Of a DNA stretch of 7,560 nucleotides, positions 1 to 5,823 are shown in pieces. The position numbers were made by a program, and so were the translations under genes. The notes under the pieces were generated by a model. It was not told the origin of the DNA and searched no databases. It saw only the letters and a program-made list of their open reading frames with translations. This DNA comes from Acidobacteriota bacterium (GTDB lineage Bacteria; Acidobacteriota; Terriglobia; UBA7540): contig PLWR01000478.1 of assembly GCA_003165615.1 (NCBI GenBank), positions 427 through 7,986 on the forward strand, given 5' to 3'. Position 1 is the stretch's first letter. Each line of letters starts with the position of its first letter.

Positions 1-63
1 TTCCAGAGGGCGAATTACGTCAAGGTGCTCAGCTCGTATGCACTGAAAGCGGGAGCAGCTTGA
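1..63 (+). CDS. C-terminal end of an unknown protein (partial)
   Basis: Frame 1 is open from the left edge and ends at TGA 61-63, giving 20 residues that finish in KVLSSYALKAGAA. This is too short to assign a family. It is read as the tail of a gene mainly because the frame is open and the low-complexity intergenic repeat begins exactly at its stop codon. It could be a chance open frame. Confidence 0.4.
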   Translation, partial: FQRANYVKVLSSYALKAGAA

Positions 64-156
64 TCTTGGATTCAGATTTTGAATCTTGGATTCTGGATTA
101 GGGATTTTGGATTTCGTGTTTTGCATTTTGAATCTTGAATTTTGAATCTTGAATTG
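61..156. repeat. Degenerate heptanucleotide tandem repeat, consensus TGRATYT
   Basis: The stretch can be cut into about 13 consecutive 7-base units, such as TGAATCT, TGGATTC, TGGATTA, TGGATTT, TGCATTT and TGAATTT, with one 6-base unit at 74-79. The right end (129-156) is the most regular, alternating TGAATCT and TGAATTT. It is AT-rich against a GC-rich background and has no convincing coding content. A three-unit relative lies at 5775-5795. Similar TGAATC/TGGATT runs are, from memory, frequent between genes in Acidobacteriota. Function is unknown; replication slippage explains its form. Confidence 0.75.
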
Positions 157-165
157 CAATCTGTT

Positions 166-208
166 CGTGCGCCCGCGCAGACACGCCCTGTGGATGCGCG
201 GGCGTATG
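166..208. repeat. GC-rich inverted repeat / hairpin
   Basis: CGCCCGCGCA at 170-179 is perfectly complementary to 195-204. The stem extends outward to 166/208 with two G-T wobbles, around a 15-nt loop (180-194). There is no U tract, so it is not a classical intrinsic terminator. It lies between the end of the upstream frame and the phosphoesterase promoter and could end or insulate the upstream transcript. Confidence 0.4.
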
Positions 209-268
209 AGTCTATGCCGCAATGTACGCAACTTTGCTTGACACTTCCCGCCTTTCATTTGAATTTCC

Positions 269-298
269 TTGCACCCCCTTCCCATCCGCGCCTAGAAT
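269..298 (+). promoter_or_regulatory. Candidate sigma70-type promoter for the phosphoesterase
   Basis: TTGCAC (269-274) and a near-consensus TAGAAT (293-298) are separated by 18 bp. Transcription from about 305 would leave a leader of under 20 nt that includes the GGAG ribosome site at 313-316. A consensus TTGACA lies further upstream at 238-243, but nothing at the right distance from it is a good -10. The -10 is good and the -35 is weak. Confidence 0.4.
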
Positions 299-322
299 GT
301 GGCGCCATCATAGGAGACCTGC

Positions 323-1189
323 TTGGCGCGCCTCGTTTACACTTCCGACTTACACGGCGACCTTGACCTTTACCGCGCGGCAGGGGAAGCGGCGGTCCGC
401 ACCCGCGCCGACGCCTTGATTATTGGTGGGGACCTTTGTCCCGGTACGCCTTCTGCGGCGTCTCTGCGCCTGCCGATCGATCAACCGGAGTTCCTGCTGA
501 ATCAACTTTCTCCCTTATTGGATGACTGGAAGCAGGCCCATCCTGCGCTGCGCATTTTTGCCATCCCCGGCAACGATGATTGCCAAACCGTTCTTCCCGC
601 GCTGGAAGAACTCGAGATGAATAATCTTATCGAAAACCTGCATCAGGAAATCCGAACCTTGGGCGCCTACACGCTGATGGGCCTTTCCTATGTGCCGCCC
701 ACACCCTTTCAGTTGAAAGACTTTGAACGCTGGGACGACCTGCCGGAACCCGATTCCGATAACTATTCCTATCGCTGCGTTACGGCGACGGCGGGCGGCT
801 TCATGGTGATCGGGGATTTCCACTATTACCTGGATTCCCTGCCCAGCATCCAGCAGGAACTCCAACGCCTCCCCGTCAAGGACCCCCTGCACACGGTGGC
901 GGTCATCCACACTCCACCGTTCGGCACCCAGTGCGATGTGCTTTTTGATGGCAGCCATGTGGGCAGCAAGGCGGTGCGGAGTTGGATTGAAAAAAAACAG
1001 CCGTGCCTCGCGCTGCACGGGCACATCCACGAAAGCCCCAAGCTTTCCGGAACGTTTTTCGACCGCATCGGCTCAACCACCGTCATCAATCCCGGCGCCG
1101 ACCACGCGCGTCCCCATTTGGTTTTCATCGACCTCGATAACCCCGCCGAAATCGAGCATTCCCTCTATGGCAAGAAAGCCGTGCGGTAG
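323..1189 (+). CDS. Calcineurin-like metallophosphoesterase (Icc-related, COG2129-like)
   Basis: This 288-aa protein has the full set of two-metal phosphoesterase motifs in order: D9-L-H11 (SDLHGD), GGD37, PGND (N84, D85), H196 in VIHTPP, and H232-G-H234-I-H236 near the end. All expected metal ligands are present, so it is probably an active cytoplasmic phosphohydrolase. The substrate cannot be told; relatives act on phosphomonoesters or phosphodiesters such as cyclic nucleotides. The late segment GSKAVRSWIEKKQPCLALHG resembles the Icc-related predicted phosphoesterases of bacteria and archaea. No signal peptide or membrane segment is visible. The start is TTG 323: the motif-bearing frame begins there, GGAG at 313-316 sits 6 nt upstream, and no in-frame ATG precedes the first motif. 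It seems to be a single-gene unit bounded by a promoter on the left and the palindrome at 1202 on the right. Confidence 0.9.
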   Translation: MARLVYTSDLHGDLDLYRAAGEAAVRTRADALIIGGDLCPGTPSAASLRLPIDQPEFLLNQLSPLLDDWKQAHPALRIFAIPGNDDCQTVLPALEELEMNNLIENLHQEIRTLGAYTLMGLSYVPPTPFQLKDFERWDDLPEPDSDNYSYRCVTATAGGFMVIGDFHYYLDSLPSIQQELQRLPVKDPLHTVAVIHTPPFGTQCDVLFDGSHVGSKAVRSWIEKKQPCLALHGHIHESPKLSGTFFDRIGSTTVINPGADHARPHLVFIDLDNPAEIEHSLYGKKAVR

Positions 1190-1201
1190 GGCTATTCGGT
1201 A

Positions 1202-1283
1202 GTGACTCATTTTGAGGTGCCACGGGCGTCCCGCCCGTGAAGGGACACGGCCAAGATGGCCGTGGCACCTCAAAATGAGTCAC
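1202..1283. repeat. 82-bp nested palindrome (REP/MITE-like element)
   Basis: The outer arms 1202-1225 and 1260-1283 are a perfect 24-bp inverted repeat. Inside are two further perfect 8-bp hairpins with 3-nt loops: CACGGGCG-TCC-CGCCCGTG (1221-1239) and CACGGCCA-AGA-TGGCCGTG (1246-1264). The DNA or RNA can therefore form either one long hairpin or a 19-bp stem (1202-1220 with 1265-1283) carrying two side hairpins. It begins 13 bp after the phosphoesterase stop and ends just before the vapBC promoter, so it probably also serves as a transcription barrier. The CACGGGCGTCCCGCCCGTG and CACGGCCAAGATGGCCGTG cores look like dispersed repeats of environmental bacterial genomes; that is from memory. 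Confidence 0.85.
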
Positions 1284-1302
1284 CACCGGCTATTCATATG
1301 GC

Positions 1303-1331
1303 TTGACTCCTGGCAAGTGGGATAGCACAAT
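1303..1331 (+). promoter_or_regulatory. Candidate sigma70-type promoter of the toxin-antitoxin operon
   Basis: TTGACT (1303-1308, 5 of 6 consensus) and CACAAT (1326-1331, 4 of 6) are separated by exactly 17 bp. Transcription would begin near 1338, about 35 nt before the antitoxin ATG. It lies between the 1202-1283 palindrome and the antitoxin gene, so the pair has its own promoter. Antitoxins of this kind usually repress their own promoter, but I see no clear palindromic operator here. Confidence 0.5.
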
Positions 1332-1371
1332 CATCTGGTTAGACGGTCAACTATCCAGGAGGACCCATAGA

Positions 1372-1611
1372 ATGACGGTAGGGATTTTCGAGGCCAAGCA
1401 GAAGCTCTCGCAACTGGTTGCGCGGGCAGCCAAGGGCGAAGAGATCGTTATCACCCGACGTGGAATAGAGCAGGCGCGGTTGGTTGCGATGCCGGCGGAG
1501 CGCGGGCGGACCTTGAAAGAGATTTTCGACTCGATCCGGAGTCGCCCCCGGATAAACCTTCCCAAAGGTGTTACGATTAAGAGCTTGATCGAGGAGGGGC
1601 GGCGATTTTGA
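1372..1611 (+). CDS. vapB: Phd/YefM-type antitoxin paired with VapC
   Basis: This 79-aa protein looks like a type II antitoxin. Residues 1-45 (MTVGIFEAKQKLSQLVARAA, then GEEIVITRRG) match the Phd/YefM fold, with the usual alpha-helix followed by an 'I.ITRRG...ARLVA' strand pair. This fold binds the operon's promoter DNA as a dimer. The C-terminal part, ending in KSLIEEGRRF, is the flexible segment expected to fill the toxin's active-site groove. The start is ATG 1372, because AGGAGG at 1357-1362 is 9 nt upstream and because the longer in-frame reading from 1303 would begin inside the promoter. The stop overlaps the toxin start by 3 nt (TTG 1608-1610, TGA 1609-1611), so the two genes are translationally coupled. 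Confidence 0.88.
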   Translation: MTVGIFEAKQKLSQLVARAAKGEEIVITRRGIEQARLVAMPAERGRTLKEIFDSIRSRPRINLPKGVTIKSLIEEGRRF

Positions 1612-2018
1612 CCTATCTGGTTCTTGATGCCTCTATCCCCATTGGTTGGATGGTGGACGCACCGGCGCCACGGCTAGCTCTCCGTGCCCTTCACCTTCTG
1701 CAATCCGGCACGATTGGGGTCGTCCCGGACCTTTGGTACTACGAAGTTTCAAACGCTCTGATCATGGCGGAACGACGGGGAAGGGCATCGGCGCAGGTAG
1801 TCTCCTCACACGTCAGCGATATCGAACGCCTTGCCGCATTTCTGGAACTCAGCCCTACTACCCCCTCAGCGCTTGTTGCCGCGGCTCGCCAGTCGGGGTT
1901 GACAGCTTACGACGCTGCGTACTTCGAATTGGCTCTGCGGCGCAACCTGCCGCTGGCCACACTCGACGACAAGATGCGAGCTGCGGCCCAAAAAGCCGGC
2001 ATAGAACTCCTCCGGTAG
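1608..2018 (+). CDS. vapC: VapC-family toxin, PIN-domain ribonuclease
   Basis: This 136-aa protein has the PIN-domain acidic residues in the expected places: D7 (VLDASI), E46 (YYEVSNAL), D102 (LTAYDAAYFELA) and D120 (LATLDDKM). These coordinate Mg2+ for single-strand RNA cleavage. Length and motif spacing are normal for VapC, so the toxin looks intact. The VapC role is to cut tRNA or rRNA and halt translation when the antitoxin is degraded; the actual target cannot be told. The start is TTG 1608, with GGAGG at about 1593-1597 in the end of the antitoxin gene. The weak TTG start and the overlap would keep toxin output tied to, and below, antitoxin output. Nothing downstream appears to belong to the operon. 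Confidence 0.92.
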   Translation: MTYLVLDASIPIGWMVDAPAPRLALRALHLLQSGTIGVVPDLWYYEVSNALIMAERRGRASAQVVSSHVSDIERLAAFLELSPTTPSALVAAARQSGLTAYDAAYFELALRRNLPLATLDDKMRAAAQKAGIELLR

Positions 2019-2163
2019 AGCCCGCTGCCTCGGTAGAGAAAGGCCCGGGAATATGTCTTTATCCTTGCGCACTTTCCCATCGCAGTAAAACACTCCAGCG
2101 GCCTTTTTGGGCCATAAACCCCAACCGAATCTCCTGGGAAGCCCCTGAGGCGGTGGCTTACAG

Positions 2164-2200
2164 AACAGCTAAGGGTCTGAATAAAATACATTTAGCTGTT
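2164..2200. promoter_or_regulatory. 9-bp inverted repeat enclosing a TAAAAT -10-like box
   Basis: AACAGCTAA (2164-2172) and TTAGCTGTT (2192-2200) are perfect inverted repeats separated by 19 nt. The spacer contains TAAAAT (2182-2187), 5 of 6 to the -10 consensus. The half-sites are one to two helical turns from each other, so a dimeric regulator bound here would cover the promoter core. No good -35 box is visible, which is compatible with activator dependence. It is the best candidate control site for the redox cassette starting at 2263. The rest of 2019-2163 shows no gene or clear signal. Confidence 0.4.
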
Positions 2201-2231
2201 GGCTGAGCATTGGTCTTATAGGTGCTCGGCC
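2201..2231 (+). promoter_or_regulatory. Leader hairpin upstream of the polyferredoxin gene
   Basis: GGCTGAGCA (2201-2209) pairs with TGCTCGGCC (2223-2231) through 9 pairs, one a wobble, around a 13-nt loop. It abuts the inverted repeat at 2164-2200. It would lie at the very 5' end of a transcript begun near 2194, upstream of the ribosome site AGGA (2251-2254). It could protect the mRNA or modulate translation. I see no match to a known riboswitch. Confidence 0.35.
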
Positions 2232-2262
2232 TAATCAATGGCGAGGTGTCAGGATTTCCGCT

Positions 2263-4017
2263 ATGACCCAGCAAAAGCTTCCCCAGCTCCGGCGGCTATC
2301 GCAGATCGTGTTTCTGCTGCTCTTTCTCTTCCTGATGATGAAGACGGAGAGCTTCAGTTCGCTGCGCGCCGTGCGTGACGGAACGCGCCTTCCCTACCCC
2401 GTCAGTTTCTTCCTCCAGCTTGACCCCCTAACGGCACTCAGCAGCGCCCTGGCCAACCACACCCTTTATCGCGGCCTGCTCTGGAGCCTGGTGATTCTGC
2501 TTCCCACTTTCTTTCTGGGCCGATTCTTCTGCGGATGGATTTGCCCGCTGGGAACGCTGAACCATTTCGTGAGTAGTTGGAAATCGGAGCGCAAGCGCGG
2601 CCCCGAGCGCCTGGAGCGCAACCGCTACAAGAAATGGCAGACCCTGAAGTACTACCTGCTGATTGCCGGCTTGGTCTCAGCGCTTTTCGGCGGGTCGCTG
2701 ATTGGGATCCTGGACCCCATTTCGCTGACCGTGCGCTCACTGGGAACGTCGGTGTTCCCGGCGATCAACTATGCGCTGGACGCCATGCTGGGCGCGCTGC
2801 ACCGTTCGCCGATTGCGCCCGTGCGCAGCGTCGGCTACGTTGCCCAACTCGTCCTGAATGAAACCCTGCTCACCTTCCGGCAGCCGCACTATCGCCAGGC
2901 GTTTTTCCTGGGCGCGATTTTCATCGCCATCCTCGTGCTCAACCTGCGTATCACGCGCTTCTGGTGCCGGGCGGTGTGCCCCCTGGGCGCGCTGCTGGGG
3001 ATCGTTTCGCGCTGGTCGATTCTGGGCCTGGAGAAGGACCCCGATCACTGCAACGATTGCAATCGCTGCCTGCTGGACTGCCAGGGCGGCGACGATCCGC
3101 TGCCCAAAGCGAAGTGGCGCAAAGCGGAATGCCACCTGTGCTTCAACTGCGTGGGCGAATGTCCTGTAGCGCCGGGCTTCAGCCCGGCATCGGCGCGTGC
3201 CGCCCCTTCGCTGCGCTCAGGGCAGGCTCTAAAGGGCGGCGATCCATCCAGCGCGGAAAGCGGAATCCGCTTCAAATTCTTCCCTGCAACGCCCACAACC
3301 ATCGACACCCCCAGCTTGCAGCGCCGTCGCGCGCTGGCGGGAGTGGCGGCGGGGGCAGCGCTGTTGCCGGTTCTGCGCACGGGCCCGGGATTCGCGGCGG
3401 CAAGGGATCCGCGTCTCATTCGGCCGCCCGGGGCGCTGGATGAGAAGAACTTTCTCGAACGTTGTATTCGCTGCGGCGAGTGCATCAAGGTGTGCCCCAA
3501 CAATGCCTTGCAGCCGGCGTTGCTGGAAGCGGGGCTGGAGGGTCTGTGGACGCCCGTGCTGGCGCCCCGCATCGGGTATTGCGAGCCCAGTTGCGTACTC
3601 TGTGGCGAGGTGTGCCCCACGGGCGCGATTTGGGAAATCACTCAAGCGGAGAAAGCCTGGTTGCCCGCCAGCGCCGCCAAGAACGCCAAACCCATCCGTC
3701 TGGGCACGGCTTTCTACGACCGCGGGCGCTGCCTGCCCTGGGCGATGGCGACGGAGTGCATCGTGTGCGAGGAGTGGTGCCCCACGTCTCCCAAGGCTAT
3801 TTACCTGCGCCCCGTCGAGGTAACCGATGCCCTGGGGAACGTGAAACAAATTCGCCAGCCTTACGTGGACCCCAACCGCTGCGTGGGCTGCGGCGCCTGC
3901 GAATCCGCCTGCCCGGTCAAAGATCAGCCCGCCGTCTACGTCACCAGCATGGGCGAGAGCCGCTCCAAGACCAACCAGATTCTGTTGAGCCGCCAAACCG
4001 AAGGAGCCCCCAAGTGA
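2263..4017 (+). CDS. Membrane polyferredoxin, NapH/NosR-like half fused to NapG-like half
   Basis: This 584-aa protein is predicted to move electrons across or along the inner membrane through about six [4Fe-4S] clusters. The N-terminal half has about four membrane segments (roughly 13-26, 70-89, 129-150, 213-229) and the NapH/NosR-type CxxxCP pairs C90/C94 and C235/C239. Two ferredoxin motifs follow (C263-C273 and C290-C300, each C-x2-C-x2-C-x3-C). A repeat-derived insert occupies about 303-333. Then RRR (354-356) leads into a hydrophobic stretch (357-371) like a Tat signal or a further membrane crossing. The NapG-like half has C401-C411, C440/444/447/451 (C-x3-C-x2-C-x3-CP), C490 with C499/502/506, and C540-C550. 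In Nap systems NapG is exported and receives quinol electrons through NapH; the same is inferred here. The start is ATG 2263 with AGGA at 2251-2254. The stop overlaps the next gene. Confidence 0.85.
   Translation: MTQQKLPQLRRLSQIVFLLLFLFLMMKTESFSSLRAVRDGTRLPYPVSFFLQLDPLTALSSALANHTLYRGLLWSLVILLPTFFLGRFFCGWICPLGTLNHFVSSWKSERKRGPERLERNRYKKWQTLKYYLLIAGLVSALFGGSLIGILDPISLTVRSLGTSVFPAINYALDAMLGALHRSPIAPVRSVGYVAQLVLNETLLTFRQPHYRQAFFLGAIFIAILVLNLRITRFWCRAVCPLGALLGIVSRWSILGLEKDPDHCNDCNRCLLDCQGGDDPLPKAKWRKAECHLCFNCVGECPVAPGFSPASARAAPSLRSGQALKGGDPSSAESGIRFKFFPATPTTIDTPSLQRRRALAGVAAGAALLPVLRTGPGFAAARDPRLIRPPGALDEKNFLERCIRCGECIKVCPNNALQPALLEAGLEGLWTPVLAPRIGYCEPSCVLCGEVCPTGAIWEITQAEKAWLPASAAKNAKPIRLGTAFYDRGRCLPWAMATECIVCEEWCPTSPKAIYLRPVEVTDALGNVKQIRQPYVDPNRCVGCGACESACPVKDQPAVYVTSMGESRSKTNQILLSRQTEGAPK
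3169..3261. repeat. Interspersed palindromic repeat inserted in frame in the polyferredoxin gene
   Basis: About 93 bases, read as residues 303-333 of the polyferredoxin (APGFSPASARAAP, SLRSGQALKGG), separate the second ferredoxin motif from GIRFKFF, which in NapH-like proteins normally follows CPV almost directly. The DNA holds two hairpins: GCCGGGCT/AGCCCGGC (3171-3188, perfect 8 bp) and GCCGCCCCTT/AAAGGGCGGC (3199-3208 with 3231-3240, 9 of 10 pairs). Read on the other strand it gives ACPERSEG, a string I recall from dispersed repeats in many environmental genomes. The insert keeps the frame and has no stop. The exact edges are uncertain by a few codons. Confidence 0.75.
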
Positions 4018-4523
4018 AAATCTTTGCCCTCTCCATGATCCTTGCCCTTACCGGTATCCTGGCAGCATGCCGGTCCAAAGGGCCTTCGGCCACCCCCGAC
4101 TTCTTTCCCGCCAGCGACGCGGTACCGGGCTGGGTGAAATCCAGCGCGACGCGCACCTTTGAAGCCAGCCGTTTGTACGAATACATCGACGGCGACGCGG
4201 ACAAGTACGTGCAAGCGGGCGTGGTGAAGACGCTCACCAGCGATTACAAGTTCAACGGCAAAACCGACGTTGCCCTTGACGTCTACGTGATGGGGAATGC
4301 CGCGGGGGCGCAAAAAGTCTACAATGCCGAATCGGCGGAAGGAAGCCAGCCCATCACCATGGGTGACGCCGGCCGGTATGCCAAGGGTAGCTTGACGTTT
4401 CGCCAGGGACCGTACTTTGTCCGGATCGTGGCGTACGAAGATTCACCGGATGTGGCCAAGGGCCTGACCGAACTGGCGCATGCGGTCAGCACTCGTCTGA
4501 GCCCGGCGGGCACGGGAGCTTAA
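4014..4523 (+). CDS. DUF6599-like lipoprotein, first copy
   Basis: This 169-aa lipoprotein is read from GTG 4014. The signal peptide MKIFALSMILALTGILAAC ends in a clean lipobox (LAAC, Cys19), so the mature protein is anchored outside the cytoplasmic membrane. The mature part contains DFFPASDAVPGW, YIDGDADKYVQAGVVK, DVYVMGNAAGA and YAKGSLTFRQGPYF. These resemble DUF6599 family proteins (PGW...YIDGxAD...), whose function is unknown; the family name is from memory. There are no cysteines after Cys19 and no haem motif, so it probably does not carry electrons itself. GTG is chosen because AAGGAG at 4001-4006 is 7 nt upstream, it overlaps the polyferredoxin stop as GTGA, and it gives a complete signal peptide. 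The frame is also open far upstream, but that part runs antiparallel in meaning to the polyferredoxin and is not coding. It is closely paralogous to 5966-6595. Confidence 0.88.
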   Translation: MKIFALSMILALTGILAACRSKGPSATPDFFPASDAVPGWVKSSATRTFEASRLYEYIDGDADKYVQAGVVKTLTSDYKFNGKTDVALDVYVMGNAAGAQKVYNAESAEGSQPITMGDAGRYAKGSLTFRQGPYFVRIVAYEDSPDVAKGLTELAHAVSTRLSPAGTGA

Positions 4524-4541
4524 TTTCCAAGAGGAGGCTTT

Positions 4542-5765
4542 ATGGACAGCAAAAATCGCATTGGACGTCGGGAGTTCATCGCTACCTCCGCTGGAGCACT
4601 CGCAGCGGGACTGGGCAGTGCCTGCGGGCGCGTGCCCAGGAGCGAGATTGAAGAGGCCGCTGCCAAAGTGGGCCGCCTTCCCCAACGCGTATTGGACCGC
4701 TCCGGCCGCAAGGTCAGTGTGCTGATCGGCGCGGTGGACGACTGGGCTCCGGAAGTCGTGGAGGCCGCCATCTTGTGCGGGGTCAATTACTGGCACAAAA
4801 GCAATAAGTGGGACCGCGGCTCAGTTCCTCAGGCGATCCGGGAGAATCGCGAAGCCCATTACTGCGAGGTGTGCGTCGACCGCGTGCACGGCAATCACGA
4901 AACCGGAGTCATTGACGAGGAAGCCCACTACCAGTACGTCAAGCAAGCCATCGAGCGCTCCGGCCTGCCCTACTACGACGACATGCTATGTCCGCACTTC
5001 GGCTATCACAACACCGCAGAGCTAAAGGACAACCGGGGGGCCATTCGCGCTTACGAGCGCTTGAAGAAGGAAGGCTTGGTGCGTCACCTGTGCATCTCAC
5101 AGCACAACTACAAAGGCAATGCCCGGGTGCCCGGGGGAGAGGATGCGACTGAGATCCTTCCCGCCGTCGTCGAAGAGGGCTTGTACGAGCACGCCCAGTT
5201 TTTCTTCTCCTTCGGCGACGGGGAAGAGATCAACAAGTTCGTCAGCTTCGCCAAGAGCAAAGGGTTTGGGACCACCGCCATGAAGACCACCCGCGGCGCC
5301 GCGCGCATGCAAGCCGACCCCGAATTCATGAAGCAATTCCCGGCAGGTACTACGCCGCATCATGCCCTGGCGCGCTGGCTGACCACCGCCACCGACCTCA
5401 GCAATGCCGTGATTCGGATCCACAGCCTCGATGAGTTCGTTGACACATACTCGGGCGCCGGTAAGCCGCTGCGAGCCGCTGAGGCTCGCGCCATCGAGAT
5501 GATGACGGTTTACGCGAATCGTGAGGTCTGCCGCCTGTGCAACGATTGCATGAGCCATTGCGCCGAGGGCGTCGCCATCGCCGATATCCTGCGCTATGAG
5601 CGCTACGCCACCGATTACGGCGACCGTGAGCGCGCGCAGCGGCTTTATGCCCAACTCGACAAGCGCGGCGACGCCTGTCAGGTGTGCGGTTCCTGCCTGC
5701 CGCATTGCCCGCAGGGACTCAATATTCCTGTCAAGCTCGCCGACGCGCATCGCCTGCTCAGTTAA
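4542..5765 (+). CDS. Tat-exported aldo/keto reductase-like iron-sulfur protein
   Basis: This 407-aa protein begins with a twin-arginine signal (R9-R10 in GRREFIATSAG, then an Ala/Gly-rich stretch ending near SACG, Cys28), so export in folded form is predicted. Residues about 45-300 follow the aldo/keto reductase TIM barrel, including GVNYW (80-84), CPHFGYHN (H152), the GLVRHLCIS strand (178-186) and AMKTTRG (246-252). The usual catalytic Asp and Tyr positions appear to be His85 and Trp90, and the Lys is not obvious. The C-terminus has two C-x2-C-x2-C-x3-C motifs, C330/333/336/340 and C379/382/385/389, suited to two [4Fe-4S] clusters. It is inferred to exchange electrons with the membrane polyferredoxin encoded two genes upstream; the substrate is unknown. 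The start is ATG 4542, with AGGAGG at 4532-4537, 18 bp after the lipoprotein stop. Cys28 could be lipidated, but the lipobox is poor. Confidence 0.85.
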   Translation: MDSKNRIGRREFIATSAGALAAGLGSACGRVPRSEIEEAAAKVGRLPQRVLDRSGRKVSVLIGAVDDWAPEVVEAAILCGVNYWHKSNKWDRGSVPQAIRENREAHYCEVCVDRVHGNHETGVIDEEAHYQYVKQAIERSGLPYYDDMLCPHFGYHNTAELKDNRGAIRAYERLKKEGLVRHLCISQHNYKGNARVPGGEDATEILPAVVEEGLYEHAQFFFSFGDGEEINKFVSFAKSKGFGTTAMKTTRGAARMQADPEFMKQFPAGTTPHHALARWLTTATDLSNAVIRIHSLDEFVDTYSGAGKPLRAAEARAIEMMTVYANREVCRLCNDCMSHCAEGVAIADILRYERYATDYGDRERAQRLYAQLDKRGDACQVCGSCLPHCPQGLNIPVKLADAHRLLS

Positions 5766-5774
5766 TCCCCGGCG

Positions 5775-5795
5775 TCGATTCTGGATTGGCGATTC
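5775..5795. repeat. Short copy of the 7-bp repeat
   Basis: Three consecutive 7-base units, TCGATTC, TGGATTG and GCGATTC, lie 10 bp after the reductase stop. GATTCTGGATTGGCGATT (5777-5794) matches 16 of 18 bases of 89-106 in the array at the left end of the window, so the two places share one repeat family. There is no coding content. Confidence 0.5.
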
Positions 5796-5823
5796 ATGAT
5801 GAGTGCGCCGGGCAAGATCTAAG

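Noticed and set aside
61..156. Possible CRISPR array
   Set aside because: The units are only 7 bases, degenerate and without spacers, and no cas gene is nearby.
238..266. TTGACA at 238-243 as the phosphoesterase promoter
   Set aside because: At 16-18 bp spacing the downstream hexamers match TATAAT at three positions or fewer. The TAGAAT at 293-298 is the better -10.
2094..2110. GGCC-TTTTTG-GGCC as an intrinsic terminator after vapC
   Set aside because: The stem is only four base pairs and the T run is in the loop, not after the stem.
1646..2206. Open frame of 186 codons on the + strand overlapping vapC
   Set aside because: It shares the DNA with the PIN-domain gene in another frame, is rich in Arg, Ser and Pro, and has no motif. 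The VapC frame explains the sequence.
3229..3996. Open frame of 255 codons on the - strand, opposite the polyferredoxin C-terminal half
   Set aside because: It lies entirely antisense to a strongly supported iron-sulfur coding region, has a low-complexity Ala/Gly/Arg composition, and shows no motif or ribosome site. It is an artefact of GC-rich codon use.
3462..4013. Upstream extension of the first lipoprotein's frame
   Set aside because: It is the +1 shadow of the polyferredoxin. The lipobox signal peptide and ribosome site place the real start at GTG 4014.
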